Below are positions 1-8,173 of a DNA stretch of 64,000 nucleotides, piece after piece. The stretch comes from an uncultured Granulosicoccaceae bacterium (GTDB lineage Bacteria; Pseudomonadota; Gammaproteobacteria; Granulosicoccales; Granulosicoccaceae). The notes beneath the pieces are model-generated. The model had not been told where the DNA came from. It did not search any database and saw nothing but the letters and a program-made list of their open reading frames with translations. A program made the translations under genes and the position numbers. Every line of letters starts with the position of its first letter. The stretch's first letter is position 1. Where the stretch lies: assembly GCA_937922675.1 (NCBI GenBank), contig CALAJN010000008.1:62001-126000 (forward strand). The letters run 5' to 3'.

Positions 1-488
1 GGCAGGTTGGCGTCGATTTGTGACCACGTGGTGTAGGGGTTGGGAACAAGACCTTCGCCGTCCGGATTCGGGACATTCTTGGCAAGTGCCAGGAAGAGGT
101 TTTCGCGAGAAAGCTCGAGCGGATTTGCTTCAACCGAATTGGCGATGGCGATACCGTCGTAGCCAATCAGTACCTCAACGACATTGGTGACACCGTTGTC
201 TTCACACATCTGCAGCTCGCTTGCCTTGATGCGGCGCGATGCGTTGGTGATGTCAGGGGTATCGACACCAATACCGGAGCAAAATAGCTTCAGGCCGCCA
301 CCCGAGCCGGTTGACTCAATTTTCGGGGTGGGGAAATCGGTGGTTCGCCCGAAGCGCTCGGCAACGACTGTAGCGAAGGGGAAAACCGTGGAAGAGCCGA
401 CGATGCTGATGCCGTCACGAGCGAAGGCCGGGGTGGTCAGCGTCAGGGAGGCTAGCGAGGTGCCGATCAGCAGAGAGGTCTTGTTCAT
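1..488 (-). CDS. pstS: Phosphate ABC transporter substrate-binding protein PstS (partial, C-terminus off the window)
   Basis: Periplasmic phosphate-binding protein feeding the PstCAB transporter. The visible 162 residues start with a signal peptide (MNKTSLLIGTSLASLT then an Ala-Phe-Ala type cleavage site) and continue with the family N-terminus: GSSTVFPFATVVAERF, then IESTGSGGG and DITNASRRIK, which form the anion-binding loops of PstS proteins. The reading frame is open to the left edge, so about half the protein is missing. The ATG at 488 is the first in-frame start before the signal peptide. A PhoB-box-like repeat lies 52-69 bases upstream, and phoR and phoB lie upstream on the same strand, so phosphate-starvation control is expected. 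The family is clear; whether pstCAB follow cannot be seen. Confidence 0.93.
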   Translation of the reverse strand, partial: MNKTSLLIGTSLASLTLTTPAFARDGISIVGSSTVFPFATVVAERFGRTTDFPTPKIESTGSGGGLKLFCSGIGVDTPDITNASRRIKASELQMCEDNGVTNVVEVLIGYDGIAIANSVEANPLELSRENLFLALAKNVPNPDGEGLVPNPYTTWSQIDANL

Positions 489-539
489 GTGAATTCAAAC
501 AATACGATTTAGTTGAGTTGCGGATTGTCGGCTCTGAAT

Positions 540-557
540 ATGACGCTCATGTGACAC
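540..557 (-). promoter_or_regulatory. PhoB box upstream of pstS
   Basis: On the minus strand the sequence reads GTGTCACATGAGCGTCAT: two 7-base half-sites (GTGTCAC and GCGTCAT) separated by 4 bases, giving the 11-base period of the known Pho box (CTGTCAT-N4-CTGTCAY). It lies 52-69 bases before the pstS start, where PhoB normally replaces the -35 contact. The match is good but not perfect. A protein-DNA test is the decisive evidence that is missing. Confidence 0.7.
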
Positions 558-583
558 GCCTGAAAACTGCCGGGCAGTTCACA

Positions 584-1999
584 CTAACCGGTCGAGGCAC
601 TGGGCAATGCCGCGTTTCGTGAGTCAATCATTTGGTGACAGCGGGCTGCGGGCAACCTCACCGAGAAGCTGGATCCGGTACCCGGTGTACTGTCGATGCT
701 GAGCTCGCCGCCATGGCGCTGAGCGACGTGCTTGACGATGGCAAGACCAAGGCCTGTGCCCCCACTATCACGCGAGCGACCTCGGTCCACCCGATAAAAG
801 CGCTCGCTAAGTCGGGGCAGGTGATGAGGTTCGATGCCAGGGCCATTGTCGCTGACCTCGAAGACGGCGTCCCCATCGGCTTGTAGCGTCCAGCTGACAT
901 TGATTTCGGTACCCGCGTTGGTATAGCGCGTCGCATTGGTCATCAGGTTCTGGCACAGACTGAATAGCTCTGCCGGATTGCCGTATATGGACAAGAGCGG
1001 ATCTGCAGATATATGAAATCTGTGCTGTGGAGAGGTGCGCCCGAGATCTTTATGAATGGCTGCGATGGTGTCAGCAAGCAGAACGGGCTCACCTTCGTTG
1101 TCTTTCAGCAGATTGCCCTCGAGCTTTGACAGCTCTAAAAGGTGTTCGACCAGGTGCTGCATGCGAGTGGATTGCTGGTCCACCTGAAGCAGCGCCTTTT
1201 GAACAGATGGGGTCAAGCTGCTGTCGTCAAGCAGCACCTCGAGATACCCGTTGATAACGGTCAGGGGAGTCCTGAGCTCGTGAGAGACATCCGCCACAAA
1301 GCCCTTGCGCATCTCTCGTATCCGCACGCGCTGGGTGACGTCGCGGGCAACCAGCAGAAACATGTCGCGCCCGGATGCCGTCATGCTCAATGCAAGCGTC
1401 TTGTCAGGTGCTCGCGGGGCGGCTACCTCGGCCTCGACGGTGCCGGGAGGTTCCGAGAGGAAGGCCTGGATGGCCGGATCGCGTAGCAGGTTGTCGATGC
1501 GGTTGCCGCGATCACGTTCCGGATGAACGCCAAGCAAGTTCAGTGCGGAGGCATTGGCCCAACGGATTTGACGTTGCTCGTTGAGCACGACTGTCGCGTC
1601 AGGAAGCTCTGATGCGAGTGCGTTGAACTGCCCAAGAGCACGCTTGTAGCGGTCCTTGTGTTTGGCATTGTTACGCTTTTCGCGGTGCACGCCCGAGATA
1701 AGGGCGTCGCCGAGGCCAGCGGATTGCGGGGCACGCTTGGCTTTGGTGCCTGTATTCAGCCAGGCGACGACGTCGCTGATTCGCCAGATCAACCATACCG
1801 CGTAGGCGCTCACAGCCAGAAGCGGTGCCAGCATCAGCGGCAAGCCGCTTAAGCCGCCAACCAAAAAGCCGAAAGCGATGGCACCAAGTAGCCACCGGAT
1901 CTCTTGATGGGCCCCGAGCACCAACGGCTGGCTAGTGGCCGCTTGCGACTTGTCGCTCTGCAGCTTGGTCCGGGCATTGGCTGACATGCGCCGCATCAT
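584..1999 (-). CDS. phoR: Phosphate regulon sensor histidine kinase PhoR
   Basis: Inner-membrane sensor kinase that phosphorylates PhoB when phosphate is scarce. The 471-residue protein has a hydrophobic hairpin at about residues 36-73, a linker, a PAS domain at about 125-220, and a HisKA domain with the phospho-accepting histidine at residue 240 (ADVSHELRTPLTVINGY). The HATPase domain carries the N box (NLMTNATRYTN), G1 box (VSDNGPGIE) and G2 box (GTGLGLAIVKH). This matches E. coli PhoR (431 aa) with a slightly longer N-terminus; a start at the second Met-rich position (residue 5) is also possible. It follows phoB with an 89-base gap and precedes pstS, so signalling and transport genes run in the same direction. 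Confidence 0.93.
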   Translation of the reverse strand: MMRRMSANARTKLQSDKSQAATSQPLVLGAHQEIRWLLGAIAFGFLVGGLSGLPLMLAPLLAVSAYAVWLIWRISDVVAWLNTGTKAKRAPQSAGLGDALISGVHREKRNNAKHKDRYKRALGQFNALASELPDATVVLNEQRQIRWANASALNLLGVHPERDRGNRIDNLLRDPAIQAFLSEPPGTVEAEVAAPRAPDKTLALSMTASGRDMFLLVARDVTQRVRIREMRKGFVADVSHELRTPLTVINGYLEVLLDDSSLTPSVQKALLQVDQQSTRMQHLVEHLLELSKLEGNLLKDNEGEPVLLADTIAAIHKDLGRTSPQHRFHISADPLLSIYGNPAELFSLCQNLMTNATRYTNAGTEINVSWTLQADGDAVFEVSDNGPGIEPHHLPRLSERFYRVDRGRSRDSGGTGLGLAIVKHVAQRHGGELSIDSTPGTGSSFSVRLPAARCHQMIDSRNAALPSASTG

Positions 2000-2088
2000 A
2001 CCGGCCGAATCGGGCTCAAAGCGGCGATTGGGTCGCGTTCCGGCGTTGCCCCGTGCGGATAGTCTGCCGAGGCACGCCAGGCTCAGGC

Positions 2089-2781
2089 TCAGGGCAGCGC
2101 CTCGGCAAGCCGGTACCCGGCGCCGCGCACGGTCTGCAGCAGCCCGTCAGCGCCTACTGGTTTCAGGGCCTTGCGGATGCGTAGCACATGCACGTCAACG
2201 GTACGTTCTTCAATGAAGGTATTGTGCCCCCAGACCTGATCGAGCAGCTGTGAGCGGCTGAACACCCGTTGCGGGTGCCGGGCGAGGAAGGCAATGAGGC
2301 TGAACTCGGTATGTCCGAGTGCTACTTCCACACCGTCGACGGTGACCCTGTGGCCTGTGATATCGATGTGCATGGGGCCGACATCGAGGCCTTCATCGCG
2401 ATCGAAATCGCGGCTTCGTCGCAACAATGCGCGAATCCGTGCCTGCAGCTCGCGCGGTGAGAATGGTTTGGTCAGATAGTCATCGGCCCCCGCATCAAGC
2501 CCCGCGGCGATGTCTCGCTGCTCGGTTCGCGCGGTGATCATGATGATTGGCAGCCGCGCGGTCCGATCTTCGTTGCGTATTTTCCTGACCAACTCGATGC
2601 CGCTGCCACCCGGCAACATCCAGTCGACAATGGCGCAGTCCACGCTCTCGGTCTGCAGCAGTCGCCAGGCATCGATCGTGTTCGAGGCATCGAGGAGCTC
2701 GTGATCTTCTCGCTCGATCGCAAAGCGAATCAGATCCCGAATGTGCGATTCATCCTCGACAGCGAGTATGCGGGTGGTCAT
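2089..2781 (-). CDS. phoB: Phosphate regulon response regulator PhoB
   Basis: Two-domain transcription factor that activates the Pho regulon by binding Pho boxes. The start chosen (MTTRILAVEDE) gives 230 residues, the size of E. coli PhoB (229). A longer in-frame start 39 bases upstream adds only unconserved residues. The receiver domain shows the acidic pair at residues 10-11, the phospho-acceptor Asp53 (VDWMLPGGSG), the Thr in MITAR and the Lys in LTKPF. A winged-helix OmpR/PhoB output domain fills the C-terminal third (VDVHVLRIRKAL, TVRGAGYRL). It is the first gene of phoB-phoR, and the Pho-box repeat 74-91 bases upstream suggests positive autoregulation. Confidence 0.95.
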   Translation of the reverse strand: MTTRILAVEDESHIRDLIRFAIEREDHELLDASNTIDAWRLLQTESVDCAIVDWMLPGGSGIELVRKIRNEDRTARLPIIMITARTEQRDIAAGLDAGADDYLTKPFSPRELQARIRALLRRSRDFDRDEGLDVGPMHIDITGHRVTVDGVEVALGHTEFSLIAFLARHPQRVFSRSQLLDQVWGHNTFIEERTVDVHVLRIRKALKPVGADGLLQTVRGAGYRLAEALP

Positions 2782-2854
2782 GGCAAGGGTTGGATAGGTG
2801 TCAGCAAGTAAGCGTGCCACGACGTGTGGCGGCGCGTAACGATGACGGTGTTGG

Positions 2855-2872
2855 ATGACAATTTGATGACAA
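2855..2872 (-). promoter_or_regulatory. PhoB box upstream of phoB
   Basis: The minus strand reads TTGTCATCAAATTGTCAT, two identical 7-base half-sites TTGTCAT spaced by 4 bases. This is the exact architecture of the Pho box. A further GTCAT occurs 13 bases downstream on the same strand, so more than one dimer may bind. The position before phoB fits autoregulation as known in E. coli. Confidence 0.78.
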
Positions 2873-2920
2873 GCGGTTGATGAGCCCGGTCCGTGATTGA
2901 TCCTTATTCGCAGAGTTCAC

Positions 2921-2949
2921 TTGCGAGCGAGCCCGTTACCGGCGACAAT
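2921..2949 (+). promoter_or_regulatory. Sigma-70-type promoter of the 4.5S RNA gene
   Basis: TTGCGA (-35) and GACAAT (-10) are separated by 17 bases; each matches four of six consensus positions. The predicted start falls within a few bases of where the base-paired 5' end of the SRP RNA begins, which is the main reason to believe it. Confidence 0.5.
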
Positions 2950-2960
2950 ACCGCTTCGAC

Positions 2961-3075
2961 GGTGTTCCGTATCGGCACTCTCGCGACGAAACCTTGTTAA
3001 CCCCGTCAGGCCTGGAAGGGAGCAGCGGCAGCAACGGAATCGGGTGCCGGGATGCGGCTGGTGCGGAATGCCACC
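2961..3075 (+). ncRNA. ffs: Signal recognition particle 4.5S RNA
   Basis: Small SRP RNA that binds Ffh and FtsY for co-translational targeting of membrane proteins. The conserved apical region is clear: GTCAGGCCTGGAAGGGAGCA, then a loop of about 20 bases, then GGGTGCCGGGATGCGGCTGG, matching the Ffh-binding internal loops of E. coli 4.5S RNA. The two ends pair (GGTGTTCCG near 2961 with CGGAATGCCACC near 3064-3075). The ends are estimated from this pairing. Its place directly before dnaX is the usual one in many gammaproteobacteria. Confidence 0.93.
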
Positions 3076-3133
3076 CTTTCTGCGGGCCGGGCGCTGGCGG
3101 CGGTCCACCGCTGATGAGCTGTGTGATCAGGGC

Positions 3134-5032
3134 ATGAGCTACAAGGTACTCGCCCGCAAATGGCGGCCGCAGCACTTCGACCAGATGCTGGGTCAGGAGC
3201 CCGTGCTGCGTGCGCTGATCAACGCGCTGGATAGCGACAGACTCCATCATGCGTACCTGTTTACCGGCATGCGTGGGGTGGGAAAAACCACCATTGCGCG
3301 CATCCTTGCCAAGTGTCTCAACTGTCTTGAGAAGGGTGTGTCATCGGCACCCTGTGGTGAGTGCTCTGCGTGCAAGGACATCGAAGCGGGCCGCTTTATT
3401 GACCTGATAGAGGTCGATGCCGCCTCTCGTACCAAAGTGGATGAGACGCGTGAGCTACTCGAGAATGTGCCCTATGCGCCAGCCAGCGGGCGCTACAAGG
3501 TTTATCTGATCGATGAAGTGCATATGTTTTCAACCTCAAGCTTCAATGCATTGTTGAAGACGCTTGAGGAGCCGCCGGAGCACGTCAAGTTTCTACTCGC
3601 CACCACCGATCCGCAAAAGGTGCCGGTCACGGTGCTGTCGCGCTGCCTGCAGTTCAATCTCAGACGAATGGCGCCGGATGCGCTTGCCGACTACCTCGCG
3701 CGCCTGCTCGCCGAGGAGAAGATTGAGGCTGAACCTGCTGCGCTCGATTTGATAGCTCGCGCCAGTGAGGGGAGCGTACGAGACTCACTGAGCCTGGTAG
3801 AGCAGGCTACCGCTTATGGCCAAGGTGCCGTAAAGGTGTCTGAGGTGGAGACCATGCTCGGGCGTGTGTCACTACAGCGACTCGCGGGTTTGCTCGAGGC
3901 ACTCGCGCGGGGTGATGTGCAGACCCTGTTTTCCAGCATTGAGGGGTTGGCAAGCTATGCACCGGACTTCTCGGAGATTCTGGGTGAGATTCTGAGTCTT
4001 CTGCACCGGCTTGCGCTGATGCAAAGCGTACCGAGTACGGCCAATGCCAGCGAGCCCGGTCACGAAATTCTTGCGCAGCTGGCTGAAACGGTGTCGGCTG
4101 AAGAAGTACAACTGTGGTACCAGATTGGATTGCACGCTCGGCGTGATCTGGCCTATTCGCCAGACCCGCGGGAGGCCTTTGATATGGCGATGCTGCGCAT
4201 GCACCGATTTCGGCCACAGATTTCGGGTGTAAGCGGCAGTGACGCGATGGTGGAGCGGGGCGCGCAAACTGAGGTGACAGGCAGAGTGGCTGGCGCGGCG
4301 CAGGCTCCAAGCGCATCCGGGTCAGACGCGTCGGCGAAGCCTGCTTCCGCGGCAACCGCTGCATCTATCCATGGCGCCGGATCAAGTGCCGGTGTTGCGG
4401 GTGTCGAGGGACTGCCGGTGCGCGGCAGTGTGTCCGCCGGTGATGCACGCGATGCCAGGGCACTTGCGTTGGCGGCGCTGAACGAGACGGGTGATGAACC
4501 TGACGAGCCACCTGCCAACACGCGCACTGCCCTGCGCAAACCAATGCCTGGCGCGGCAGGTACGTCGGTCTCTGCAAGCGTCGAGGGCTCCCCGGTGAGT
4601 CATTCAACAGGAGCTCTGGCCGATTTGGGTACCTTGCCCTGGGCTGATATTGTTGCCGGGCTGGGTGTCTCTGGAATGCCGCGCCAGCTTGCCGCCAACT
4701 GTGTGGTGGATTGCCTTGACGATCACACCGTGCACCTCATATTGGACGCAGCTCAGGATCATCTCAATGCGCCGCGGTTTATCGAGCGGCTCGCACAAGC
4801 CTTGTCGGTGTGGTCCGGTGACACTGTCGAAGTTGAGGTGACTGTCGGCGGTGTGGCAGAGGGCACGGCACTCGATACGCCTTCGCGGCGCGACTCGCAG
4901 AACGAGGCGGACGCGCTGGTATCGGCGCAGGCGTCGATACAGGCGGACCAGCGGCTCGCCCGACTACTTGAAGATGTTGACGGCAAAATCGACCCCGCCA
5001 ACGTAAGACCATTAACTCTACAAACTGATTGA
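3134..5032 (+). CDS. dnaX: DNA polymerase III subunits tau/gamma
   Basis: Clamp-loader ATPase of the replicative polymerase. The start [12 protein letters not shown] is the classic DnaX N-terminus; an open frame continues upstream through the SRP RNA but is not coding. The 632-residue protein has the Walker A loop ([14 protein letters not shown], about residues 45-58), a four-cysteine zinc site (CLNC...CGEC...C), the DExx box (LIDEVHMFS) and the SRC arginine-finger motif (TVLSRCLQF). From about residue 370 the sequence becomes Ala/Ser/Gly-rich, then a tau C-terminal domain follows. No A-AAA-AAG slippery heptamer was seen, so a gamma form made by frameshifting is not evident. ybaB begins 13 bases after the stop. 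Confidence 0.95.
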   Translation: MSYKVLARKWRPQHFDQMLGQEPVLRALINALDSDRLHHAYLFTGMRGVGKTTIARILAKCLNCLEKGVSSAPCGECSACKDIEAGRFIDLIEVDAASRTKVDETRELLENVPYAPASGRYKVYLIDEVHMFSTSSFNALLKTLEEPPEHVKFLLATTDPQKVPVTVLSRCLQFNLRRMAPDALADYLARLLAEEKIEAEPAALDLIARASEGSVRDSLSLVEQATAYGQGAVKVSEVETMLGRVSLQRLAGLLEALARGDVQTLFSSIEGLASYAPDFSEILGEILSLLHRLALMQSVPSTANASEPGHEILAQLAETVSAEEVQLWYQIGLHARRDLAYSPDPREAFDMAMLRMHRFRPQISGVSGSDAMVERGAQTEVTGRVAGAAQAPSASGSDASAKPASAATAASIHGAGSSAGVAGVEGLPVRGSVSAGDARDARALALAALNETGDEPDEPPANTRTALRKPMPGAAGTSVSASVEGSPVSHSTGALADLGTLPWADIVAGLGVSGMPRQLAANCVVDCLDDHTVHLILDAAQDHLNAPRFIERLAQALSVWSGDTVEVEVTVGGVAEGTALDTPSRRDSQNEADALVSAQASIQADQRLARLLEDVDGKIDPANVRPLTLQTD

Positions 5033-5045
5033 CTACGAGAACGTG

Positions 5046-5369
5046 ATGAAAGGTGGAATCGGCAATCTGATGAAGCAGGCGCAGCAAATGCAGGCTGATA
5101 TGCAGCGCGCCCAGGAAGAAATTGCCAACATGGAAGTCGAAGGGCAGAGTGGTGGGGGGCTGGTCAAGGTCGTCATGAATGGCCAGCACGAGCTCAAGAA
5201 GGTCAATATCGACGACTCACTCTTCGGCGATGACAAAGACATGCTCGAGGACCTGATTGCCGCGGCGGTCAACGATGCCACCCAACGCCTGGCAAGTGTT
5301 TCAAGAGACAAGCTTTCCGGGCTTACGGATGGTCTGGATTTGCCCGCCGGCATGAAGTTGCCGTTCTGA
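5046..5369 (+). CDS. ybaB: YbaB/EbfC nucleoid-associated protein
   Basis: Small DNA-binding dimer of the YbaB/EbfC family. The 107 residues begin [20 protein letters not shown], a Met/Gln-rich amphipathic helix typical of the family, followed by [11 protein letters not shown] and a C-terminal LPAGMKLPF that closely matches E. coli YbaB (109 aa). A GTG one codon upstream is an alternative start. It lies between dnaX and recR with short gaps, the standard operon dnaX-ybaB-recR. Confidence 0.93.
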   Translation: MKGGIGNLMKQAQQMQADMQRAQEEIANMEVEGQSGGGLVKVVMNGQHELKKVNIDDSLFGDDKDMLEDLIAAAVNDATQRLASVSRDKLSGLTDGLDLPAGMKLPF

Positions 5370-5395
5370 TCACGGCCTGACGGAACACGCTAGTC

Positions 5396-5995
5396 ATGGC
5401 CAGCGGATCAGTTGAGGATCTGGTTGAAACCTTGCGGTGTTTGCCAGGGGTGGGTCCAAAGTCAGCGCAGCGCATGGCGCTACACCTGCTGCAGCGGGAT
5501 CGCGCAGGCGCCACGCGTCTAGGGGAAGCGCTGTTGCGCGCGATGGAGCAGGTCGTCCATTGCGAGCGCTGTCGCATCTTTACCGAGCGACAACCCTGTC
5601 GCTGGTGCAGCGATGAAAATCGACATGCAGGTGAGGTGTGTGTGGTTGAGAGTCCGGCGGATGTGCTGGCTATTGATCGATCTACTGACTATCGCGGGCG
5701 ATTTTTCTTGCTGCTCGGGCACCTGTCACCGCTTGACGGTGTCGGGCCGGCTGATCTTGGTCTGGACCTGTTCGAGAACCAGCTAGATGCGGGCGAAATA
5801 GAAGAGGTGACGCTTGCCACCAACCAGACGGTGGAAGGACTTGCGACCGCGCGCTACATCGCTGATCTGTGTGCGCGTCGACAGGTGCCAGTGTTGCAAA
5901 TCGCCCGCGGCGTTCCTGTGGGTAGCGAGCTCGAATTTGCCGACGGCGGCACGCTGTCAGTGGCGTTTGCAGAGCGCTCGCGCGTCGTAGGTTGA
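5396..5995 (+). CDS. recR: Recombination mediator protein RecR
   Basis: With RecF and RecO it loads RecA onto SSB-coated gaps. The protein has 199 residues (E. coli 201). It shows the helix-hairpin-helix region (LRCLPGVGPKSAQRMA), a four-cysteine zinc finger (CERCRIF...CRWC) and a Toprim domain (VCVVESPADVLAI ... LGHLSPLDGVGP ... EEVTLATNQTVEG). The order and spacing to ybaB indicate one transcript from dnaX. recO is in the same window at 17.9 kb. Confidence 0.95.
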   Translation: MASGSVEDLVETLRCLPGVGPKSAQRMALHLLQRDRAGATRLGEALLRAMEQVVHCERCRIFTERQPCRWCSDENRHAGEVCVVESPADVLAIDRSTDYRGRFFLLLGHLSPLDGVGPADLGLDLFENQLDAGEIEEVTLATNQTVEGLATARYIADLCARRQVPVLQIARGVPVGSELEFADGGTLSVAFAERSRVVG

Positions 5996-6075
5996 CGGCC
6001 AAGCCAGCAGTGAGTGGTGGCTTAATCCACACTCAATCGCCCGTTTTAGCGCCCAATAGCGACTCATCAGGCGTA

Positions 6076-6100
6076 TTTTTCAGCTGTTTGTACTGAAAAA
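6076..6100. terminator. Bidirectional terminator between recR and orn
   Basis: TTTTTCAG and CTGAAAAA form a perfect 8-bp inverted repeat around a 9-base loop. The A and T runs at the outer ends would give U-rich tails on either strand, which suits the convergent genes recR and orn. The stem is A/T-rich, so its strength is uncertain. Confidence 0.5.
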
Positions 6101-6113
6101 ACAGAGACTTGCT

Positions 6114-6157
6114 GGGGTCGGACCCCATGGCTCACCATGGCTCAACCCCATGGCTCA
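6114..6157. repeat. Short hairpin and three CCATGGCTCA copies at the orn 3' end
   Basis: GGGGT-CGG-ACCCC forms a small hairpin at 6114-6126. CCATGGCTCA then occurs at 6125-6134, 6135-6144 (directly adjacent) and 6148-6157. The last copy contains the orn stop codon. Function unknown; it could be a degenerate palindromic repeat family member or simply a local duplication. Confidence 0.5.
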
Positions 6158-6712
6158 AATCGAGAAGATGTGCTCGCGGTAGTGCGCGAGCTCGGCGATG
6201 GATTCGCGGATGTCGTCGAGTGCGAGGTGGGTGTTTTGCTTACGGAAGCTGCCGGCAAATTCTGGTGACCAGCGGCGCACAAGCTCCTTGATAGTACTCA
6301 CGTCCACGTTGCGGTAGTGAAACCATCTCTCAAGTGCTGGCATCGTGCGTACCATGAAGCGTCTGTCCTGGCAGATGCTGTTGCCGCACATGGGGCTCTT
6401 GCCGGCAGGCACCCAGTCGGCGAGGAAGGCCAGGGTGTCGCGTTCAGCATCAGCGAGGCTGAAGTCGCTGGCGCGCACGCGATCAAGCAGGCCAGAGGCC
6501 CCGTGATGCTCGGTATTCCATTCATCCATACCGGCGAGTCGAGCCTCGTCGGTGTGGATCGCTATGACCGGGCCCTCGGCGAGTGTGGTCAGCTGGCTGT
6601 CGGTGATGATTGTGGCGATTTCGATCACGGTGTCGGAATCCGGATCCAGGCCGGTCATCTCAAGGTCGACCCAAACGAGGTTGTCCGGGTGAGCTTTGTC
6701 GTTCACAGCCAT
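6155..6712 (-). CDS. orn: Oligoribonuclease
   Basis: 3'-5' exonuclease that degrades di- to pentanucleotide RNA, including pGpG from cyclic-di-GMP turnover. The start [21 protein letters not shown] gives 185 residues (E. coli Orn 181); upstream in-frame codons add an unconserved stretch. The DEDDh catalytic residues are present: Asp and Glu in VWVDLEMTG, Asp in the [11 protein letters not shown] region, and His and Asp in [11 protein letters not shown]. It is convergent with recR and divergent from rsgA. The orn/rsgA pairing is conserved in gammaproteobacteria. Confidence 0.95.
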   Translation of the reverse strand: MAVNDKAHPDNLVWVDLEMTGLDPDSDTVIEIATIITDSQLTTLAEGPVIAIHTDEARLAGMDEWNTEHHGASGLLDRVRASDFSLADAERDTLAFLADWVPAGKSPMCGNSICQDRRFMVRTMPALERWFHYRNVDVSTIKELVRRWSPEFAGSFRKQNTHLALDDIRESIAELAHYREHIFSI

Positions 6713-6933
6713 CTGAGTCAATTGGAGCCTTGGGGTCGTTGAGGATAGTGTGCCGTACGCCAACGCGCGTGGGTTACGGTTTTGCCGCTAGATCAAAACG
6801 CTCTTCGTAATATTCGCAAGAGCGCTTCCGGAAGAGGGTTCGAGGGTATGGTGTAGGCAATTCCTGCCACCTTGAGCTGTGAGTCAACTCTGAACCTAAC
6901 AACCGCCACCAATGTCCCTCCGAAGGACGTGCA

Positions 6934-7866
6934 ATGACATCTTCGTCCAATGACTCGATTACGCCAACCCATCGGGTGATAGCGAACCATCGGCGCACGC
7001 TTGCCGTTTGTGCCCTTGATGCCCCGGCAGGTTCAGTTGGGGATAGTGTCCCTGACGTTATGCATGCTGTGCCTCTGCGACACTTGCCTTTGATCGTGAC
7101 CGGGGATCGCGTCGTGGTTGAGACGGATCAAGCAGGTGCGACACGCGCCACGGCCCTTGCGCCTCGAGACTCCGTGCTCGAGCGAGCCGAGCAGCACGCT
7201 AGATTCAAGCCGCTTGCCGCTAACCTTACCCACCTCGGTATCGTGTCGGCCGCGCCGCCCGGTATCGACACACTGCTGATTGACGAATTTTGCGTGGCCG
7301 CGCGGCGTGCAGGTCTCGGAGCGATCATCATCATCAATAAGTACCGTTCGTTGTCGGCTGAGCAGCAGTACGCAGCAGATCGTCTGCTGGAAGCCTATCG
7401 CGCAGCCGGGCATACGGCTTTGGCGTGTGAGGCGGCCGACGCCGATGGGATTGCCAGTGTTTCCGAGGGGCTTGCCGGTCGTGTGGTCGCGTTGGTCGGT
7501 GCCAGTGGTGTGGGTAAGTCATCTATCGTGCAGCGATTGCTACCGGATCGTGATGTGCGCGTCGGTGCCGTGTCGGCAGCTACCGGGCTTGGCTCGCACA
7601 CAACCAGTGTGACCTTTTGGTACGAATTACCCGGAAATGGGGCACTGGTGGACTCGCCGGGGGTGAGGCGTTGGTCTGTTGAGGAGCTGTCGCACGACGA
7701 TGTTCGTGCAGGGTTTGGCGATATTGCCGAGCTTGCCGAAGGCTGTCGCTTTAACGACTGCAAACACACTGTCGAGCCAGAGTGCGCTGTAACGCGAGCG
7801 CTGAACTCGGGGCAGCTCGCGCGCTTTCGATATGACAACTACTGCAAACTGGTGGCGCATACGTAG
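6934..7866 (+). CDS. rsgA: Ribosome small subunit-dependent GTPase A
   Basis: Circularly permuted GTPase that checks late maturation of the 30S subunit. The 310 residues show an OB-fold N-terminus with the basic start RVIANHRRTLAVC, then G4 (IIINKYR), G1 (GASGVGKSSIVQRLL) and G3 (DSPGVRRW) in the permuted order typical of RsgA. The C-terminal zinc-binding region reads CRFNDCKHTVEPEC. E. coli RsgA has 350 residues; this one lacks part of the N-terminal extension. The ATG at 6934 follows GGACGTGCA, a modest ribosome binding site. Confidence 0.93.
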   Translation: MTSSSNDSITPTHRVIANHRRTLAVCALDAPAGSVGDSVPDVMHAVPLRHLPLIVTGDRVVVETDQAGATRATALAPRDSVLERAEQHARFKPLAANLTHLGIVSAAPPGIDTLLIDEFCVAARRAGLGAIIIINKYRSLSAEQQYAADRLLEAYRAAGHTALACEAADADGIASVSEGLAGRVVALVGASGVGKSSIVQRLLPDRDVRVGAVSAATGLGSHTTSVTFWYELPGNGALVDSPGVRRWSVEELSHDDVRAGFGDIAELAEGCRFNDCKHTVEPECAVTRALNSGQLARFRYDNYCKLVAHT

Positions 7867-8173
7867 ATGTCAGGCCACAAGTTACGTAGTTCCCATACCT
7901 GTACCGCCAACAACCCGTTCAACCCTGCAACTGTCAACAGAATATTGAAAGGCACTTTCCGGGAATTTACCCTGGTGATGCTTGCTCCAGCACTGATAAA
8001 TGCCAGGGAATCGGCAGGCAAAAGGAAGCTTTTGTAGTGCCGGATCCTTTAACAGTGCTGTGAACGGCGGAATGCATGAAGTTGTATTGTGTGGCTGCAA
8101 TACAAAATGAGATCACCGAACACTCATTGGCCGTGCTCACCTGTCAAGAGGCAAGTGAGGAGCGCGAAACCGC
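7867..8173. other. Intergenic stretch without a supported gene
   Basis: 307 bases between rsgA and the convergent sulfurtransferase gene. Only small open frames of 60-72 codons are present on the minus strand. One (7839-8021) has a hydrophobic segment but no clear ribosome binding site or family resemblance. No convincing hairpin terminator was found. Confidence 0.5.

Noticed and set aside
3134-5032. Programmed frameshift site in dnaX
   Set aside because: No A-AAA-AAG heptamer followed by a hairpin was found near the expected position.
7839-8021. Small minus-strand ORF with a hydrophobic stretch
   Set aside because: Sixty codons, overlaps the rsgA end, no convincing ribosome binding site and no recognised family.
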